Origin: Phycisphaerales bacterium
GTDB taxonomy: Bacteria; Planctomycetota; Phycisphaerae; UBA1845
DNA: 63,597 bases
NCBI GenBank assembly: GCA_013140575.1
Contig: JABFSN010000048.1
Coordinates: forward strand, 1-63,597
Direction: 5' to 3'
This document shows, piece by piece, positions 60,839 to 63,597 of this stretch. The position numbers and the translations under genes were made by a program. A model generated the notes under the pieces. The model saw only the letters and a list, made by a program, of their open reading frames with translations. It searched no databases and was not told where the DNA came from. Numbering within the stretch: position 1 is the first letter of the stretch; each line of letters starts with the position of its first letter.

Positions 60839-61917
60839 CCGACGCCTCGGGACCGCTCGAACCCGGCGGGCAGCTTCTCATCTACCGCGACGGGGCGTTG
60901 AACCTTCAGGTCCGCCTCGACGGCCGGACGGTGTGGCTGACGCAGCGCCAACTCGCCGAGCTTTAGCAAACCACCGTTCCGAACATAAGTCAGCACGTCG
61001 CCCAGATTTACGACGACGGCGAACTCGATCGCGGGGCAACTCTTAAGGAATACTTAATAGTTCAGACGGAAGGCAGCCGACAGGTCCGGCGTTCCATCGA
61101 GCATTTCAATCTGGACGTCATTCTCGCCGTCGGCTACCGCGTTCGCGCGCCCCGCGGCACGCTTTTCCGCCAATGGGCGACGGCCCAGCTTCGCGAGTTG
61201 CTGGTCAAGGGGTTCGTCCTCGACGACGAACGCATCAAGGCCGGCCGAACCATCGGGCAGGACTACTTCGACGAACTGCTCGCGCGCATCCGCGACATCC
61301 GCGCGTCGGAACGGCTGTTCTATCAGAAGATCACCGACATCTACGCCACGAGCATCGACTACGACCCCACCGCCCAGCTTTCGCAGGAATTCTTCGCCAC
61401 CGTGCAGAACAGGCTGCATGGGGCCGTTCACGGTCAGACGGCCGCCGAGGTCATCCGCGAACGGGCGGACGCGACCCGCCCCAACATGGGGCTGACGACG
61501 TGGAAGAACGCCCCCCACGGTCCGATTCGCAAGGCCGATGTCGCCGTCGCCAAGAACTATCTCGACGAATCGGAAATCGCCGAATTGAATCGCGTCGTTT
61601 CCATGTACCTCGATTACGCGGATGACCAGGCCCGTCGCAAGCAGCCCATGCACATGGCCGATTGGGTTGTGAAGCTGGACGGTTTCCTTCAGTTCAACGA
61701 ACGCCAAATCCTTCGAGGCCCCGGCCGCGTTTCGCACCAACTGGCCGAACAGCACGCCCACGCGGAATTCGCCCGGTTCGAGGAGCAACGGCGCCAATTG
61801 GAGGCGACTCGGCCGACAAGCGATTTCGACAAGGCCGTGGAACGGGTCAAACGTCTTGAAGGCGAGCCCGCGCCCAAAAAGCGGACGCCGCCGAAGGGCA
61901 GGAAAAAACGGACGTGA
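60835..61917 (+). pseudogene. RhuM-family protein interrupted by an in-frame stop
   Basis: The frame starts with LIYRDGALNLQVRLDGRTVW and LTQRQLAEL, the opening of RhuM/virulence-associated proteins, and is cut by TAG at 60964-60966 exactly where the family usually has a Phe codon (LAELFQTTVPNIS). After the stop the frame continues intact: TTVPNISQHVAQIYDDGELD, SIEHFNLDVILAVGYRVRAP, TNDIYATSIDYDP-like and a long helical C-terminus (ELNRVVSMYLDYADDQARRK). Alternative starts at 61198 (TTG) could make only the C-terminal part. Read as a decayed gene; a sequencing error or suppressor reading is possible. Confidence 0.7.
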
Positions 61918-61970
61918 ATGGTCGTTGGTCAAAATGGCCCGCGGCACGGGCGACGGTCCGGCGCTACCGC

Positions 61971-62564
61971 CTACGTGAACTTCGGCTCCTTCCCACGGTT
62001 CAGGCTGTCCAAAATGTGTTCCATCGCGTTCCGCTCCGCGCTCCGTTGAAACTCCACGTCCAGGAAGTTTCCGAACACCTTGCGGATGGTCGTGGCCACC
62101 AGGACGATGTCCCGCGTTCGCTCGCCCCGTTCGGCCATCCCCAGCGCCTTGCTCAACAGCGGCAGCAAGCGGTCCATCATCGCCCACAACCGCAGCTTGT
62201 ACGTCTCGTAGGAGTCGGCCACCATGACTTCGACGCACGCCCGAATCTGCGGCCGGCGCTCCCCCTTGCGGATCATCCACGCCATTTCCCGCGACATTCC
62301 GTACCGGCGGGCGATCCGCCCCGACGACATCCCCCGGAAAATGTCCTGCCCAATGTTCATATCCCGTTCGGTCAGTCGGTCGAGCCTGTTCTCCTGCCGC
62401 GTGATCGACACCTGATACCGGGGTGGCGGTCCGATCGGCGGGCACCGGTTCAAGTCCATTCGTGCCGCGGGCGTCGCCTGTCCGTTGGTGCGACGGCCAT
62501 TCGACCCGGCACCCCCGTCCGCCGCGTGCGTCGTCAGCGGATTGGCAACGGCCACTTCACCCAT
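61971..62564 (-). CDS. Helix-turn-helix protein of the island edge
   Basis: A protein of up to 197 residues. A helix-turn-helix lies in GMSSGRIARRYGMSREMAWMIRKGE, quoted as SSGRIARRYGMSREMAWMI. The helical C-terminus (SYETYKLRLWAMMDRLLPLL; IVLVATTIRKVFGNFLDVEF) resembles small DNA-binding proteins near phage or conjugative element cargo. The start is uncertain: the longest frame begins at 62564, an inner Met at 62459. No named family. Confidence 0.55.
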   Translation of the reverse strand: MGEVAVANPLTTHAADGGAGSNGRRTNGQATPAARMDLNRCPPIGPPPRYQVSITRQENRLDRLTERDMNIGQDIFRGMSSGRIARRYGMSREMAWMIRKGERRPQIRACVEVMVADSYETYKLRLWAMMDRLLPLLSKALGMAERGERTRDIVLVATTIRKVFGNFLDVEFQRSAERNAMEHILDSLNRGKEPKFT

Positions 62565-62842
62565 GCCCCGATTCTCCCCCGCGCCTTATTCGCGTCCGTC
62601 CGATTGGAATGGCGGTCAGCGCGACCGCAAGATTCTCCCCCACACCCGCCGCCGATCAAGTCAAATCGCCCTTCATTCCCATACCCGCCGCGAAATGTAA
62701 ACGGATGTTAACGCGCCCCGCTGCACCCCCGCGCACGTTCGCGCCCGCACCCGTTCCCGCCGTCGGAAGCTTGCTTGTGAAATCCGCTTCGTGCATCGTC
62801 CCGATTTCCCACTCCACGTTCGTTGTGCATTCCGCCAGCGCA
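62565..62842. other. Gap without a recognised gene
   Basis: About 280 bp, high in C; no supported gene or RNA seen. Confidence 0.4.
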
Positions 62843-63551
62843 TCATTCCCGACTCGCCCGCACCCAATCCTGCCACCGCGGCACACGCTCATTGACCATG
62901 CGAATGAGGTCGTCCCGCGTCGCGTATCCATTCCTGCCGCACCGTTCGAGCCGTTCAACCCGCCGCGGAATGGTCCCGGCCGACCCGCCGTCGGCTTCCG
63001 ATCGCTCGAGCGCCGCTCGCTCCAGTTCGCCGATGCGCCGTTCCAGGTCCGCGGCCTCGCGCAGCTTGGTTCCCAGTTCCAGAATCGACCGCGCCGCCCC
63101 CAAGCCGCACCGATTCCTTGTTCGCCGATAGCAGCCCGCGGAGCGTGTCGGCCGCGTCGGTCATCGACCCCACCAGTCGCCCCAACGTGAATTCGACCAT
63201 GTCGGCCCGGACGGTGTTGACCAGCACCCGGAACCGGGCGTCCCGAAGCCGACGGAATGCCGTCCGTTCGCTGATCCCCGCATCCCGCGCAGCGCGTACC
63301 ACCGGCACCCCCATCGCCAATCCCGCCGCCAGCAGTTCGCTCGCGTTCAACCGCGGCCCATCCGCAACCGCCTGGCCGCTGCCCCCCGGCATTCCGTCGC
63401 ACGATCGGCCGTCACCCGACCCCGCGTCCAAACGATCCGACGGCGCTATCAACCCATTCCCACCCGGCGCCCCGATGTCGTCATCCGCCCCATGCCCACC
63501 CTTCACACCTTCGACACCTTCGTACCCGCCGCCCACCGCCGCGGCCCACAA
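62843..63551 (-). pseudogene. Frameshifted helix-turn-helix protein (phage/terminase-small-like)
   Basis: Reading from 63551, the frame has AARDAGISERTAFRRLRDAR and TVRADMVEFTLGRLVGSMTD, then ADTLRGLLSANKESVRLG. In the next frame it continues AARSILELGTKLREAADLER and RIGELERAALERSEADGG, ending at 62843. The two parts join naturally if one base is removed from a run of five C at 63097-63101 (five G on the coding strand), so a homopolymer frameshift is likely. The combination of Ser/Arg-type HTH and ELGTKLREA helix is typical of mobile-element DNA-binding proteins. Confidence 0.6.
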
Positions 63552-63597
63552 ATTGCCCGCGCCACGTTCGGCGTCGAAATCTCCGCCGTCATCGTCC

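Noticed and set aside
60964-60966. TAG as pyrrolysine or other recoded codon in the RhuM gene
   Set aside because: No recoding signal or Pyl genes in the window; the site is a conserved Phe in the family, so a nonsense change is simpler.

Overview
The window is high-GC, gene-dense chromosomal DNA, most likely from a planctomycete (Phycisphaerae or a relative). This is inferred from several markers seen together: a Minf_1886-family protein, two IPTL-CTERM surface proteins next to an exosortase H, secreted proteins ending in dockerin-like calcium-binding repeats, a membrane protein starting with the CxxCGYDLxGL...CPxCG zinc ribbon, a DUF1559-like pilin, and many palindromic intergenic repeat families. 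LpxA and an LpxL-like acyltransferase indicate a lipid A-type outer membrane. No rRNA gene is present, so the placement rests on protein families alone.

Region by region. Positions 1-1.5 kb hold a broken defence-type reverse transcriptase and a DUF1801 gene. Positions 1.6-13.2 kb hold mostly minus-strand genes: acetyltransferases, a methyltransferase, a pilin-like protein coupled to a large secreted dockerin protein, trpS and manA. Positions 13.5-25 kb hold housekeeping genes: a tRNA-binding protein, rhomboid and NUDIX genes, dxr followed by a four-PDZ site-2 protease, a DUF433/DUF5615 toxin-antitoxin pair, a polytopic membrane protein and lpxA. Positions 26-32.5 kb encode export-directed proteins: an M14 carboxypeptidase with dockerin, and two adjacent lipoproteins that join cytochrome c motifs to NHL beta-propellers. 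Positions 32.7-36.7 kb hold a large membrane-TPR protein and trpF.

Positions 37.2-45 kb look like one functional unit. A two-gene cassette (a small membrane protein resembling the N-terminal half of apolipoprotein N-acyltransferase, then an IPTL-CTERM surface protein) occurs twice in tandem. Each surface-protein gene has a similar two-hairpin leader and ends in a CCCCGGCGGG-stem terminator. The cassettes are followed by exosortase H, a membrane protein that probably partners it, and an LpxL-like acyltransferase. This suggests a machine that sorts and anchors the two surface proteins. Thioredoxin, a PSP1/RicT-like protein and the Minf_1886 protein follow.

From 47.7 kb to the right edge the DNA is an integrated accessory island. 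A tyrosine recombinase reads into the 3' half of a tRNA-Arg(ACG) gene, and a broken MuB/TniB-like ATPase follows. A compact four-gene operon comes next (C5-cytosine methyltransferase, PRTase-like protein, ORC/CDC6-like AAA+ ATPase, and an unrecognised conserved protein), which I consider the best candidate for an under-described defence or conflict system. A second defence operon carries a PD-(D/E)XK nuclease-N6-adenine methylase fusion, a specificity subunit, a HEPN-like protein, a 55-residue ORF and a RhuM-family gene interrupted by a stop. Two helix-turn-helix genes, one frameshifted, lie at the right edge. No second attachment site was found, so the island probably continues beyond the window.
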